From: Corallococcus exercitus
GTDB lineage: Bacteria; Myxococcota; Myxococcia; Myxococcales; Myxococcaceae
Reading direction: 5' to 3'
DNA length: 34,511 nt
Assembly: GCF_003611585.1 (NCBI RefSeq)
Contig: NZ_RAVW01000042.1
Coordinates: forward strand, 1 to 34,511
Shown: in pieces, positions 9,682 to 16,853 of the stretch
How the letters are laid out: each line of letters opens with the position of its first letter
Position numbering within the stretch: the first letter of the stretch is position 1
Made by a program: the position numbers and the translations under genes
The notes under the pieces: model-generated
Databases searched by the model: none
Seen by the model: the letters and a program-made list of their open reading frames with translations, nothing else
What the model was told of the DNA's origin: nothing

Positions 9682-10452
9682 CTAGTAGGCACGGCCCTGT
9701 CCGCCGTCCACGGGGAGGGTGGCGCCCGTCACCCACTTCGCCCGCTCCGAGCACAGGAAGGCGACCACGTCCGCCACCTCCTCGGGCGTGCCGAAGCGGC
9801 CCCAGGGAATCTGCTCGCGCACCATCTTGGCCACCGCCTCCGGGTCGTGCTGCTGGCGCCGGTCCCAGCTGCCGCCGGGGAAGAAGATGGAGCCCGGGGC
9901 CACGGCGTTGACGCGGATGCGGTGGGACGCCAGGTCCACGGCCATCTCCTTGGTGAGCGCGATGAGGCCCGCCTTGGCGGCGCTGTAGGGCGCGCTGGTG
10001 GCGTACTCGCGGCCGAAGATGGAGCTGATGTTCACGATGCTGCCGCCGCCGCGCTGGCGCATGACGATCAGCGCGCGCTGGCTGCACCACACGGCGGACA
10101 TCAGGTTGCGCTGGAGGACGTCGTTCCACTGCTGGGTGCTGGCCGCGTCGAAGGCGCCCGCGCCGCCGCTGCCGCCCACGTTGTTCACCAGGATGTCCAG
10201 CGAGCCGAAGGCGCGCACCGCGGCGTCCACCGCCGCGTACGCGCCCTCCTGCGTGGCCACGTCCGCGACCACCGTGGCCACCTGGGCGCCCTCGGAGCGC
10301 AGCTCCTTCGCGAGGACCTCCAGCGGCTCCAGGCGGCGCGCGCACACGCACACCCGGGCGCCCTCGCGCGACAGCACCATGGCGATGGCCTTCCCGATGC
10401 CCCGGCTGCTGCCGGTGACGAGCGCCGTCTTCCCCGTGATTCCGAGTTCCAT
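9682..10452 (-). CDS. Short-chain dehydrogenase/reductase (FabG-like)
   Basis: The product has 256 residues and is an NAD(P)-dependent oxidoreductase. The cofactor motif TGSSRGIG spans residues 13-20, NNVGG starts at 90, the catalytic serine pair NISS is at 141-144, and YSAAK gives Y156 and K160. The C terminus GATLPVDGGQGRAY is typical. ATG at 10452 is chosen because the Rossmann fold begins a few residues later and AAGGG lies upstream; 16 extra codons upstream look non-native. The gene sits between the methyltransferase and the WGR-like gene in one direction. The substrate is unknown. Confidence 0.93.
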   Translation of the reverse strand: MELGITGKTALVTGSSRGIGKAIAMVLSREGARVCVCARRLEPLEVLAKELRSEGAQVATVVADVATQEGAYAAVDAAVRAFGSLDILVNNVGGSGGAGAFDAASTQQWNDVLQRNLMSAVWCSQRALIVMRQRGGGSIVNISSIFGREYATSAPYSAAKAGLIALTKEMAVDLASHRIRVNAVAPGSIFFPGGSWDRRQQHDPEAVAKMVREQIPWGRFGTPEEVADVVAFLCSERAKWVTGATLPVDGGQGRAY

Positions 10453-10508
10453 GCCGTCCCTTCTACCGCCAGCCCGGGCCGGGTGGGGGAGGGGATTCAC
10501 CGGGGCGT

Positions 10509-11090
10509 TCAGAGGCGTTCGAAGACGTCCAGGCGGTACGTGCCCTCCATCTCGCCGCGCAGGTGGCGCAGGTGCTTGGGGGCGAGCTGGCGGAAGGCGT
10601 CGTGGACCTCGTGGCCGTTGAGGTGCATGTCGCGCGTCTGGCCGGTCCAGTGGACGAGGACCAGGTGCCCGCCGGGCTCCAGGTGTTCGAGGATGCGCTG
10701 CTGCACGAGGGCCAGCTCGCGGAGGTTCCAGTAGGCGCCGCGCTCGGACACGAGGGTGAGGTCGAAGGTCTGTTCCGGGTAGCGGTCCGGCACGTCCATG
10801 CGTTCGAAGCGCACGTTCGGCAGGTGGCGGCAGCGGTGGATGGCGCGGGCCTGGGCGGACTCGGAGGACTCCAGGGAGAGCAGGGCGTCACAGCGGGCCT
10901 GGAGCTTCTCCGTGAGCAGGCCGATGCCGCCGCCAATCTCCAGGGCGGAGCGGTAGCGGGCACGGGGGAGCGAGGCCAGCGTGACGTCGTCGCGGCTGCG
11001 CACGCAGCCCAGCGCATCGAAGCGCCACGGATCCCCGGCTTCCCGTGGATGCGGAGGAGGGGTCGGCAGGAGGGCGGATGACGGTTCCAT
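10509..11090 (-). CDS. Class I SAM-dependent methyltransferase, NodS-like
   Basis: The product has 193 residues. The SAM-binding motif I ALEIGGGIG (E51-G57) is followed by motif II around LLSLESSESA, the acidic motif near FDLTLVSERGAYW, and a GGHLVLVHW strand. The arrangement and the WNLRELALVQQRILEHLEPGG segment resemble NodS-type methyltransferases, which methylate amino-sugars in rhizobia, but the true substrate cannot be given here. The ATG at 11090 has AGGAG about 9 nt upstream. The SDR gene begins 56 nt after the stop, so the three genes may be one operon. Confidence 0.88.
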   Translation of the reverse strand: MEPSSALLPTPPPHPREAGDPWRFDALGCVRSRDDVTLASLPRARYRSALEIGGGIGLLTEKLQARCDALLSLESSESAQARAIHRCRHLPNVRFERMDVPDRYPEQTFDLTLVSERGAYWNLRELALVQQRILEHLEPGGHLVLVHWTGQTRDMHLNGHEVHDAFRQLAPKHLRHLRGEMEGTYRLDVFERL

Positions 11091-11187
11091 CGGGAGGCTC
11101 CTGGGGGAAATGCGAACCCTCAGGATGGCGCCTGCACGGGCCCGCTACATCCCGTGCGCTCGGGACAGGCGGAGCGTCCAACGGCGG

Positions 11188-12084
11188 TCAGCCGCCGCGC
11201 CAGGTGTCCGGCTGACAGGACCACGGGAGCTTCTCGCTCCGCCGATCGCAGTGGTAGCCCTCGGCGCAGGGATTGGGTTCGTTGGGATCGCAGGCCTGGA
11301 GGCAGTGGTAGTGGTCGCAGACCTGGCCTTCGCCGCACGCCGGGTTCGTGGCGGAGCAACGCTGAATGCATTCCGCCCAGACCTTGCCCGGGAACTCCGA
11401 GTTCGAGACCACCTCGCATTTGCGGCCATCAGGGCAGGGGGTGTCCAGACAGTTCGGACCGTAGATGGACGCGCAGATGGAGGTGCCCTCCTTGAATGGG
11501 ATGCAGCGCTCCCCCTGGGGACAGCCTCGCTTCTCACAGGTGGGAAGACACGCAGGGGTCGGCTTCACGTCCGCGCAGAAGAAGCCATCTGGACACGACT
11601 CGGGCTGGCCTGGAGTGCAGGGACGGGCGCAGTAGCCATCCCTGCCCCGGCACTCGAGCCCCTCCGTACAGGCGGCGGTGACGTCAAAGGGAGTCCTCAG
11701 GCAGCGCTGGCCTTCATGCCGGATGCCGACGAGGAGGCAGAGCCTGATCAGGCCCCCCCCTGTCCTGGGGGCAATCACGGTCCTGCAGCGTTGATCCTCC
11801 GGACACTGGCTGTCGGTCGTGCAGGCGCTGTCCGAGCAGTAGCTCCGGAAGCGGCCGTCGTGGAAACAGACGAGAGGGGCCTCGCACTCGGTCTGCTCCG
11901 AACAGGTCTGATGGTAGGTGGCCCGCCGCATCCGCGCGTCGTAGTCCAGCATGGGGACCAGGCTCTCTGGTTCCATGACAGGTGCGGCATGGGCTTCCCG
12001 GGCGCTCCGAAGAAGAAAGGCCGCAGGGGCCAGGAGCACGAGGCAGGCCGCCAGGCTCAAGGGAACATGCCAGGGCCGTGTCAT
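11188..12084 (-). CDS. Cysteine-rich exported protein
   Basis: The product has 298 residues. A signal peptide (RPWHVPLSLAACLVLLAPAAF then LLRSAREAHA) is followed by a mature part with about 32 cysteines. These form repeated units of the type C-x5-C-P-x-G-x2-C (for example SCPDGFFC, GCPQGERC, PCPDGRKC, ACGEGQVC, PCAEGYHC), like Dickkopf/EGF-type disulfide modules common in myxobacterial exported proteins. All cysteines probably pair outside the cytoplasm. The start ATG at 12084 overlaps the stop of the upstream lipoprotein gene (ATGA), which fixes this start. Function unknown; an adhesion or protein-binding role would be a guess. Confidence 0.85.
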   Translation of the reverse strand: MTRPWHVPLSLAACLVLLAPAAFLLRSAREAHAAPVMEPESLVPMLDYDARMRRATYHQTCSEQTECEAPLVCFHDGRFRSYCSDSACTTDSQCPEDQRCRTVIAPRTGGGLIRLCLLVGIRHEGQRCLRTPFDVTAACTEGLECRGRDGYCARPCTPGQPESCPDGFFCADVKPTPACLPTCEKRGCPQGERCIPFKEGTSICASIYGPNCLDTPCPDGRKCEVVSNSEFPGKVWAECIQRCSATNPACGEGQVCDHYHCLQACDPNEPNPCAEGYHCDRRSEKLPWSCQPDTWRGG

Positions 12085-12302
12085 GGGCCACCGCACAGAT
12101 CGATGCATTCCTCGGTCGGCTCGGCGTCGTCGGGACAGAGGCGCTCGTAGTCCTCCGAACTGCATGCGGGTTTGGGAATCCGCTCCAACGTGTCCCGGTG
12201 CGCCGCCCGGTCCAGCTTGCCTCCCGGACGGTGCACCTCCGGGCACGCGGCCATGCTCCCCAGGACGCACAGCCACAGCCCCACCGCGTGTGCTCGGCCC
12301 AT
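12081..12302 (-). CDS. Small lipoprotein
   Basis: The product has 73 residues. MGRAHAVGLWLCVLGSMAAC is a signal peptide ending in a lipobox (MAAC), so the mature chain would be about 54 residues, lipid-anchored at that cysteine. It has four further cysteines (KPACSSEDYERLCPDDAEPT then EECIDLCGGP), likely disulfide-bonded. The stop overlaps the start of the cysteine-rich protein, so the two are coupled and may act together. A TAGCCT box lies 14 nt before the ATG and there is no SD. No family recognised. Confidence 0.75.
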   Translation of the reverse strand: MGRAHAVGLWLCVLGSMAACPEVHRPGGKLDRAAHRDTLERIPKPACSSEDYERLCPDDAEPTEECIDLCGGP

Positions 12303-12310
12303 GACGGTCC

Positions 12311-12316
12311 AGGCTA
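12311..12316 (-). promoter_or_regulatory. TANNNT -10-like box before the small lipoprotein
   Basis: On the minus strand TAGCCT begins 14 nt before the ATG at 12302, followed by GGACCGTC and then the ATG, with no SD. It would give an almost leaderless transcript for the lipoprotein/cysteine-rich pair. Confidence 0.4.
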
Positions 12317-12363
12317 GCCGTGGCCTGGAACCGTCAGGCATCGCCCCCGCGGGCAATGCAGTG

Positions 12364-13953
12364 TCAGCCAGCCTGGAAGCGGGCCTCCGCCGGACGCGCG
12401 CCACCCGTGCGCTTCACGCCGTGGTCGCCGTTGGCGGACAGGTGCTCCAGCAGCTTGAACACCGTCTCCACCTCGTCCGCCGCGCCGATGTCCTGCGCCA
12501 GCTGATCCGCCGAGCGCGCCTCCGCCTTCGCCGCCTTCAGCTTCGCCAGCAGCTTGCCCTGCAGCTCCAGCACGCGGCCCGCGGCCTTCTTGCCCGCCTC
12601 CACGCCCGGCTGGTGATAGGCATTGATGTTCACGAGGCTCGCGTAGAAGCCCACCGCCCGCTCGTACAGGGCCACCAGCGCCCCCAGCGTGCGCGCGCTC
12701 ACGTCCGGCACGGTGAGCGTCATGGACTCGCGGCCCTTCTCGAACAGCGCCCGGCGCGTGCCCAGCAGGAACCCCAGCAGGTAGTCGCCGCTGGTGTTCT
12801 CACCCTCCACCGCCAGGGACTTGCCGTCCCGGTCCTTCAGCACCTCCAGGAAGGTGACGAAGAAGTTGTTCACGCCCTCGCGCAGCTGCTGCACGTACGC
12901 GTGCTGATCCGTGGAGCCCTTGTTGCCGTAGACCGCGATGCCCTGGTTCACGACCTTGCCGTCCAGCGACAGCTCCTTGCCCAAGGACTCCATCACCAGC
13001 TGCTGGAGGTACTTGGACATCAGCATCAGCCGGTCCTTGTACGGCAGGATGACCATGTCCTTCTGGCCCTTGCCGCCGCCCGCGTGGAACCACATCAGCG
13101 CGAGCAGCGCCGCCGGGTTCGCCGCCGCGTCATGCACGCGCGTCGCCGCGTCCATGTCCTTCGCGCCCGAGAGGAAGCCGGCCACGTCCAGCCCCTGCAG
13201 CTGCGCCGGCACCAGCCCCACCGCGGACATCACCGACGTGCGCCCGCCAACCCAGTCCCACATGGGGAAGGTGCGCAGCCACTTGTGGCCCTTGGCGTAG
13301 GTGTCCAGCTCGCTGCCGTCGCCCGTCACCGCCACCGCGTGCGCGCCGAAGTCCAGGCCGCGCTGCTTGTAGGCGGCCTCCGCCTCCAGCATGCCGTTGC
13401 GCGTCTCCTTGGTGCCGCCGGACTTGCTGATGACGACGGTGAGCGTCTCCGCCAGCCGCTCGCCCAGGCCGTTGAGCGCCCGGTCCATCCCGTCCGGATC
13501 CGTGTTGTCCAGGAAGTGCACCTGCATCGCGTCCCGGCCGCTGCCCAGCGCGTCCGCGACCAGCTGCGGGCCCAGCGCCGAACCGCCGATGCCGACAATC
13601 AGCACCTGCGTGAACTTCGCCGCCTTCGCGGGCTTCACCTTGCCCGCGTGCACGTCCTTCGCGAACGCGGCCACCTGCGCCTGCATGTCCGTGATGGCCG
13701 TCTTCAGCTCGGCTTCCGGCGCCAGCTCCGGGGCGCGCAGCCAGTAGTGGCCCACGCGGCGCTTCTCATCCGGGTTCGCGATGGCGCCCTTCTCCAGCGC
13801 GTCCATGGCCTGGAACGCCGCGTCCATGCGCGAGCGCATCCCGTCCAGGAAGTCCGCGCCGAAGTTCATGCGGGAGATGTCCAGCGTGAGCCCCACCGAG
13901 GGGACGACGCACAGGTGCCGCTGGTACCGCTCCCACAACTCGCGCTCCGTCAT
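12364..13953 (-). CDS. pgi: Glucose-6-phosphate isomerase
   Basis: The product has 529 residues and interconverts glucose-6-phosphate and fructose-6-phosphate in glycolysis and gluconeogenesis. The sugar-phosphate site appears as GIGGSALGP (121-129) and [11 protein letters not shown]. The conserved catalytic region has [18 protein letters not shown], with its His. The ATG at 13953 is chosen because GGGAG lies 7 nt upstream; six codons further upstream are unsupported. The length is at the upper part of the family range. It is flanked by unrelated genes and is probably its own transcript. Confidence 0.96.
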   Translation of the reverse strand: MTERELWERYQRHLCVVPSVGLTLDISRMNFGADFLDGMRSRMDAAFQAMDALEKGAIANPDEKRRVGHYWLRAPELAPEAELKTAITDMQAQVAAFAKDVHAGKVKPAKAAKFTQVLIVGIGGSALGPQLVADALGSGRDAMQVHFLDNTDPDGMDRALNGLGERLAETLTVVISKSGGTKETRNGMLEAEAAYKQRGLDFGAHAVAVTGDGSELDTYAKGHKWLRTFPMWDWVGGRTSVMSAVGLVPAQLQGLDVAGFLSGAKDMDAATRVHDAAANPAALLALMWFHAGGGKGQKDMVILPYKDRLMLMSKYLQQLVMESLGKELSLDGKVVNQGIAVYGNKGSTDQHAYVQQLREGVNNFFVTFLEVLKDRDGKSLAVEGENTSGDYLLGFLLGTRRALFEKGRESMTLTVPDVSARTLGALVALYERAVGFYASLVNINAYHQPGVEAGKKAAGRVLELQGKLLAKLKAAKAEARSADQLAQDIGAADEVETVFKLLEHLSANGDHGVKRTGGARPAEARFQAG

Positions 13954-14120
13954 GACCCGACTCCCTTGCAAGGGGCGCCGACCTCATGCGCGGCGCCCGC
14001 CAGAACCGTCGCGGCGCACCGTAGCAAGGCCCGCACGGCGCGGACGCAAGGATGTCGCGCGCCACGTTGCCTGGACGTCGGTTCCCGCCCCGTCTGTCGT
14101 TCAGCCGGGAGGCCTGGGCC

Positions 14121-15020
14121 TCAGGGGGCCGGGTGCGCGGCCTCCACCGGAGGCGTCACTTCCGGCGTCTGCGCCCCCTTGGGCTTCCATGCCGGGTTGC
14201 GGAAGATGTAGCCCAGCCGCTGGCTCAGGGGCCCGGGGCGGGCCGCGTCCCTCGCGATGGCGGCGAACTCGTTGAACGCGATGCGCACCGGGTTGTGCGT
14301 GGTGAGGTTCTTCGTCAGCCCGTAGATGGGGCGCTCGGTCTCCGGGACGAACGTGCCGAAGAGCCGGTCCCAGATGATGAGGATGCCCGCGTAGTTGATG
14401 TCGATGTAGGCCGCGTTGGAGGCGTGGTGCGCGCGGTGGTGCGACGGCGTGTTGAACAGCCACTCCACCGGACGCGGCAGCCGGTCGATGGCCTCCGTGT
14501 GGATCCAGTACTGGTACAGCAGGCTCACCGCCTGCTGCGTGACGATCATCTCCGGGGAGAAGCCCAGCAGCGCCAGCGGCGCCCAGAACACCCAGCCCGT
14601 CATCGGCGTCCACGTCTGCCGCAGCGCCGTGGACAGGTTGTAGTGCTGGCTGGAGTGGTGCACCACGTGCGACGCCCAGAAGAGGCGGCTCTCGTGGTGG
14701 ACGCGGTGGAAGGCGTAGTAGCAGAGGTCTTCCAGGAAGAAGAGCAGCACCCAGGCCAGCAGCCCGTGGCCCAGGCGCAGCGGCGTCAGGTGGTAGAGCG
14801 CCGCGTAGCCCGCGAACGCCACGCCCTTCCAGAACACGTTCACCGCCACGTTGCCCAGGCCCATGGAGATGCTGGCGAACGTGTCCTTCCACGTGTGGCC
14901 CTTGATGCTGTCGCCGCGTTCCTCACGCAGCTTCTTCACCCAGAGCGCCTCGGCGATGACGGTGATGACGAACACCGGGATGGCCGGGGTGATGAGGTCG
15001 GGGATGTGTGCCATGTCCAT
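14121..15020 (-). CDS. Sterol desaturase / fatty acid hydroxylase family protein
   Basis: The product has 299 residues. It is a membrane di-iron enzyme by family. Three histidine clusters bind the irons: HRVHH, HVVHH and HHRAHH, spread over a helical membrane core with segments such as AIPVFVITVIAEALWV and GLLAWVLLFFLEDLCYY. ATG at 15020 has a strong SD GGAGG 5 nt upstream. It begins 16 nt after the tetR stop, so tetR and this gene form one operon, under the operator upstream of tetR. The substrate (sterol, fatty acid or ether lipid) is not known; myxobacteria have unusual lipids of all three kinds. Confidence 0.9.
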   Translation of the reverse strand: MDMAHIPDLITPAIPVFVITVIAEALWVKKLREERGDSIKGHTWKDTFASISMGLGNVAVNVFWKGVAFAGYAALYHLTPLRLGHGLLAWVLLFFLEDLCYYAFHRVHHESRLFWASHVVHHSSQHYNLSTALRQTWTPMTGWVFWAPLALLGFSPEMIVTQQAVSLLYQYWIHTEAIDRLPRPVEWLFNTPSHHRAHHASNAAYIDINYAGILIIWDRLFGTFVPETERPIYGLTKNLTTHNPVRIAFNEFAAIARDAARPGPLSQRLGYIFRNPAWKPKGAQTPEVTPPVEAAHPAP

Positions 15021-15036
15021 GATGACCTCCTGCGAA

Positions 15037-15675
15037 TCAGTCCTTGGGTGCGAACGCGACGCGCATGAAGCGCGCCAGCGTGTCCAGCATGCGGCGGTGC
15101 GCGGGGTCTTCCGGGCGCGCCGAGCCGCCCACCGCCGCGCCCTGCACCGCGTCCAGCGCCAGCTCCACCACGTCGTCGAAGTCCGGGTGCGTGGCGGCCA
15201 CGTCCGGGAACAGCTCGCGCGCCACGCGGTGCAGGTTCTGGCGGTGCGGGCCGTCCACCGCCGCCAGCGCGTTCTGCAGCTCCGGGACGGTGCGCGCCGC
15301 GACGTACAGCTCGATGGCGGCCTGCAGCTCCGGCCGCTGGTAGGCGGCCCACAGCATGTCCACCGCCGCCCCCACCCGGTCCTTCCCGGACGGGCGCGCA
15401 CCCACGCCCGCGAGGAAGTCCTGGATGATGCGGGGGAAGAGGTGCTCCACCGCCACCGCGAGCAGCTCCTCCTTCGTCTCGAAGTGCGTGAACAGCGCCC
15501 CCTGCGACACCCCCGCCCGCTTCGCCACCTCCACCGTCGTCAGCCGCGCGTAGCCCTGCTCCACCAGCGCCTCGATGGTGGCGTCCAGCAGCTTGCGGCG
15601 CGTCGTCTCACGGCGCTCCGCCTGCGTGCGGCGCGCCGGGACCGCGGCCTTCTTGGGGGCGGACTTCGGGGGCAT
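15037..15675 (-). CDS. TetR/AcrR family transcriptional regulator
   Basis: The product has about 212 residues. The N-terminal helix-turn-helix is classic: RRKLLDATIEALVEQGYAR, LTTVEVAKRAGVSQGALFTHF, then ETKEELL. The C-terminal ligand-binding helices are not recognisable by substrate. A Lys/Ala/Arg-rich lead (PPKSAPKKAAVPARRTQAER) precedes the HTH. Start: ATG at 15675 has no SD but has TATCCT 12 nt before it, which fits a leaderless transcript; GTG at 15696 is an alternative that also lacks an SD. It is the first gene of the tetR-desaturase operon and probably represses it through the operator at 15692-15718. Confidence 0.92.
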   Translation of the reverse strand: MPPKSAPKKAAVPARRTQAERRETTRRKLLDATIEALVEQGYARLTTVEVAKRAGVSQGALFTHFETKEELLAVAVEHLFPRIIQDFLAGVGARPSGKDRVGAAVDMLWAAYQRPELQAAIELYVAARTVPELQNALAAVDGPHRQNLHRVARELFPDVAATHPDFDDVVELALDAVQGAAVGGSARPEDPAHRRMLDTLARFMRVAFAPKD

Positions 15676-15681
15676 GCGGGG

Positions 15682-15687
15682 AGGATA
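15682..15687 (-). promoter_or_regulatory. -10-like box of the tetR-desaturase operon
   Basis: On the minus strand TATCCT begins 12 nt before the ATG at 15675, so transcription could start at the ATG itself. The TetR-type operator lies directly upstream of this box. Confidence 0.4.
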
Positions 15688-15691
15688 ACCC

Positions 15692-15718
15692 GTCACTTAA
15701 AAAGTGACCAGTCACTTT
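15692..15718. promoter_or_regulatory. TetR-type operator with three half-sites
   Basis: Three alternating half-sites are seen: GTCACTT (15692-15698), AAGTGAC (15702-15708) and GTCACTT (15711-15717). They form two overlapping inverted repeats: one with a 3-nt spacer, and the longer AAAGTGAC-CA-GTCACTTT (15701-15718). The site is 17-43 nt upstream of the tetR ATG, next to the probable -10 box, where bound repressor would block RNA polymerase. Autoregulation is inferred from position and symmetry. Confidence 0.75.
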
Positions 15719-16055
15719 GTTGACGCGGTGCGGAAGCCGCCGGCTGATCCCGCGGTGAGGTCCGTTCCGGGCCTGCCCGTGGGGCATCCGGGCAGGCAGG
15801 CGCCTGTCTTTACCTCCGGATGGCTGGCAGGGATTGGAGCGGACAGGCTTTAGAAGCATGAGGCCTGCCAACCGGGCAGGCGGGGAGGCAGGCGCTCCAA
15901 CGCTTTGGAACTGTTTCTCCTCTGGAGTGTGGTGAAGACTCGCCCCCTTGAGACAGGGCGGGGCGTGGCTCGCCTGCTAGTGATCCGTTCGGGACTGAGC
16001 GAAAATCCCAGGGAAATAGCGCAAGCCCTTGCACCGGTTGTCCGCCCGCCCCGAT
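15719..16055. other. 337-nt divergent region between tetR and the M23 peptidase
   Basis: No gene is seen. It holds two related hairpins: GCCTGCCCG (15771-15779) / CGGGCAGGC (15789-15797), and GCCTGCC (15863-15869) / GGCAGGC (15875-15881). The repeated motif GGCAGGCGC occurs after each. A promoter for the peptidase must lie here, but I cannot place it with confidence. Confidence 0.5.
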
Positions 16056-16853
16056 ATGAACATCTCCGCTCTTCTCGTCGGCTCCCTCCTCGCTTCGGCT
16101 CCCGCTGTCCCCTCCACCGCTCAGGCGGTCGCGAACATGCCCGAGGTGGGCGTCCCGTTCGCGTGTGGTCGCATCTACACGGTGAGCCAGGGACATGAGA
16201 CTGGCAGCCACCAGCACAACGACACGTTCGCGTGGGACTTCCGCATGCCGGAAGGCACGCCCATCGTGGCGTCGCACGACGGCGTCGTGCGCATGGCGCG
16301 CGGCGACAGCCGTCAGGGCGGATGCGGCGAGCAGTTCGCGCCGCTGGCCAACTACGTTGTCATCTCGCACGGCGACGGGCTGGAAACGCAGTACCTGCAC
16401 TTCAGCGCCGTGGTGGTGAAGGCCGGCGAGCGCGTGAAGGAGGGCCAGCTCATCGGCTTCTCCGGCGCGACGGGCTGGGCGTGCGGCGCGCACCTGCACT
16501 TCAAGGTCGCCAAGGAGCAGGGCTCCGGGTGGAACAACCCCTCCGTGCCCGCGCGCATCGCGGGCTATGGGGATCCGGTGCGTGAGACGCTGGTGTCGGC
16601 GCCGCTGTGCAAGGACTCCGCGCAGCCGATGATGGCCTCCAACGGCGGCGTCCACATGCCCGGCCAGGCCGTGATGTCCATGTCACCCGACAGCGCGAAT
16701 CCGCTCCAGGATGCGTCGCGCGGCCTGCCGCCCGGTGCCAAGGCCATCATCGACGGCCTCTCCCAGCCTCCCGCCCAGGGCGGCGAGGGCCTCGACAAAA
16801 CGGCTCCGGCCCGCCCGGCCCGCATGGCGAGCGGCTCCGACGAGACTCGCTGA
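16056..16853 (+). CDS. M23 family metallopeptidase, exported
   Basis: The product has 265 residues. The family cleaves peptide cross-links in peptidoglycan (LytM/lysostaphin type) with a single Zn2+. A signal peptide (MNISALLVGSLLASAPAVPS) leads into a LytM domain: H54 and D61 in HNDTFAWDF, H114 in YLHFS and H146/H148 in AHLHF give a complete zinc site. Four cysteines lie near the domain. The tail after residue 200 is low-complexity and includes a 57-codon stretch lying antisense to the convergent GTPase gene. ATG at 16056 fits the signal peptide, but no SD is visible. Substrate may be self or prey wall; the sequence does not say. Confidence 0.9.
   Translation: MNISALLVGSLLASAPAVPSTAQAVANMPEVGVPFACGRIYTVSQGHETGSHQHNDTFAWDFRMPEGTPIVASHDGVVRMARGDSRQGGCGEQFAPLANYVVISHGDGLETQYLHFSAVVVKAGERVKEGQLIGFSGATGWACGAHLHFKVAKEQGSGWNNPSVPARIAGYGDPVRETLVSAPLCKDSAQPMMASNGGVHMPGQAVMSMSPDSANPLQDASRGLPPGAKAIIDGLSQPPAQGGEGLDKTAPARPARMASGSDETR

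Noticed and set aside
12172-14211. 679-codon plus-strand frame opposite pgi
   Set aside because: Low-complexity His/Arg/Gln/Leu product with no domain; pgi is certain.
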